Program-made: the position numbers and the translations under genes | Notes under the pieces: generated by a model | Told to the model about the DNA's origin: nothing | Database searches by the model: none | The model's input: only the letters and a program-made list of their open reading frames with translations | Shown here: in pieces, positions 42,268 to 42,446 of the stretch | How positions within the stretch are numbered: position 1 is the stretch's first letter | Layout of the letters: every line of letters begins with the position of its first letter | NCBI GenBank assembly: GCA_020718275.1 | Contig: DYSI01000010.1 | Coordinates: forward strand, 1 to 42,446 | Length of the DNA: 42,446 bases | Direction of reading: 5' to 3' | From: Draconibacterium orientale | GTDB taxonomy: Bacteria; Bacteroidota; Bacteroidia; Bacteroidales; UBA1556

Positions 42268-42446
42268 TTATATTTTTACTAAGATAGAAGCAGCTGTTCT
42301 ATAAGGATTTATGCTTATCATATCCAAAGAGTTGGTTATAATTACATCTCCAGCAAAAATGCTCCTACTATGTTCTAATCGGAAAGTTAGTAGTTTAGTG
42401 ATATTGTATTGGAAAATCAAATTCCGATCGATACTGGTATAATGCG
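42268..42446 (-). CDS. 3' end of an unidentified gene running off the window
   Basis: From the window edge the frame is open for 58 codons (HYTSIDRNLIFQYNITKLL ... YRTAASILVKI) to TAA at 42268-42270. Alternating hydrophobic residues and the final strand SILVKI suggest an outer membrane barrel or other beta protein, but no family is recognised. Its stop is 36 bases from the start of the barrel-like pseudogene, so both may share a transcript. Confidence 0.5.
   Translation of the reverse strand, partial: HYTSIDRNLIFQYNITKLLTFRLEHSRSIFAGDVIITNSLDMISINPYRTAASILVKI

Overview
This is a Bacteroidota chromosome segment (moderately AT-rich). The lineage call rests on several features: a T9SS type A C-terminal sorting domain, a TonB-dependent receptor with a carboxypeptidase-like N-terminal domain, families typical of the phylum (DUF4292, DUF4834, the serC-serA-DUF1015 cluster, a lysine-type SerA), many short lipoboxes, and repeated exact matches to the Bacteroidota -7 promoter element TAnnTTTG just upstream of genes. 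I see no tRNA, rRNA, CRISPR array, prophage or intact insertion sequence. It looks like mostly core genome from an uncultured Flavobacteriia/Sphingobacteriia-like organism; I cannot place it more finely.

Layout. 1-5.6 kb: the tail of a disrupted Sir2 gene, then on the minus strand a TonB-dependent receptor, a secreted protein of about 22 MORN/YwqK repeats, and a polyprenyl diphosphate synthase. 5.7-7.0 kb: a two-gene unit of a hemerythrin-type protein and a LuxR-type regulator with a receiver-like domain that lacks the phosphorylatable Asp. 7.5-10.7 kb: serine biosynthesis operon serC-serA-DUF1015, closed by a terminator. 11-16.3 kb: a small secreted beta-sandwich protein, a second small MORN/YwqK protein, uridine kinase, and an 1150-residue T9SS cargo combining PNGase F-like halves with a LamG insert. 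16.5-21.3 kb: an OB-fold-like lipoprotein, a PepSY-type membrane protein, and the elongasome pair PBP2-RodA. 21.4-25.9 kb: TPR lipoprotein, DUF4292 lipoprotein, EnvC-like factor, SpoU/TrmH methyltransferase. 26-31.3 kb: a lipoprotein, then minus-strand glycosyltransferase, YfhO and DUF4834. 31.4-33.9 kb: an exported HIRAN protein convergent with an AsmA-like/GT51 peptidoglycan glycosyltransferase. 33.9-40.7 kb: a seven-gene efflux operon (TetR, TolC, HlyD, two ABC ATPases, two ABC-2 permeases) with the same gene logic as enterobacterial cecR-ybhGFSR. 40.8-42.4 kb: a lipoprotein-like gene and an outer-membrane-barrel-like gene interrupted by three in-frame TAG codons and no frameshift, plus the 3' end of another gene running off the window.

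How the genes work together. Much of the window concerns the envelope: isoprenoid supply (polyprenyl synthase), lateral-wall synthesis (PBP2/RodA, GT51), wall hydrolase control (EnvC-like), lipoproteins, glycosylation (GT4/YfhO), and export or uptake (T9SS cargo, TonB receptor, efflux pump). Best leads for new biology are the hemerythrin/pseudo-receiver pair, the AsmA-GT51 fusion, the exported HIRAN protein, and the amber-only interruptions beside a 60-bp inverted-repeat element at the right edge. The last may also be gene decay or contig-end error.
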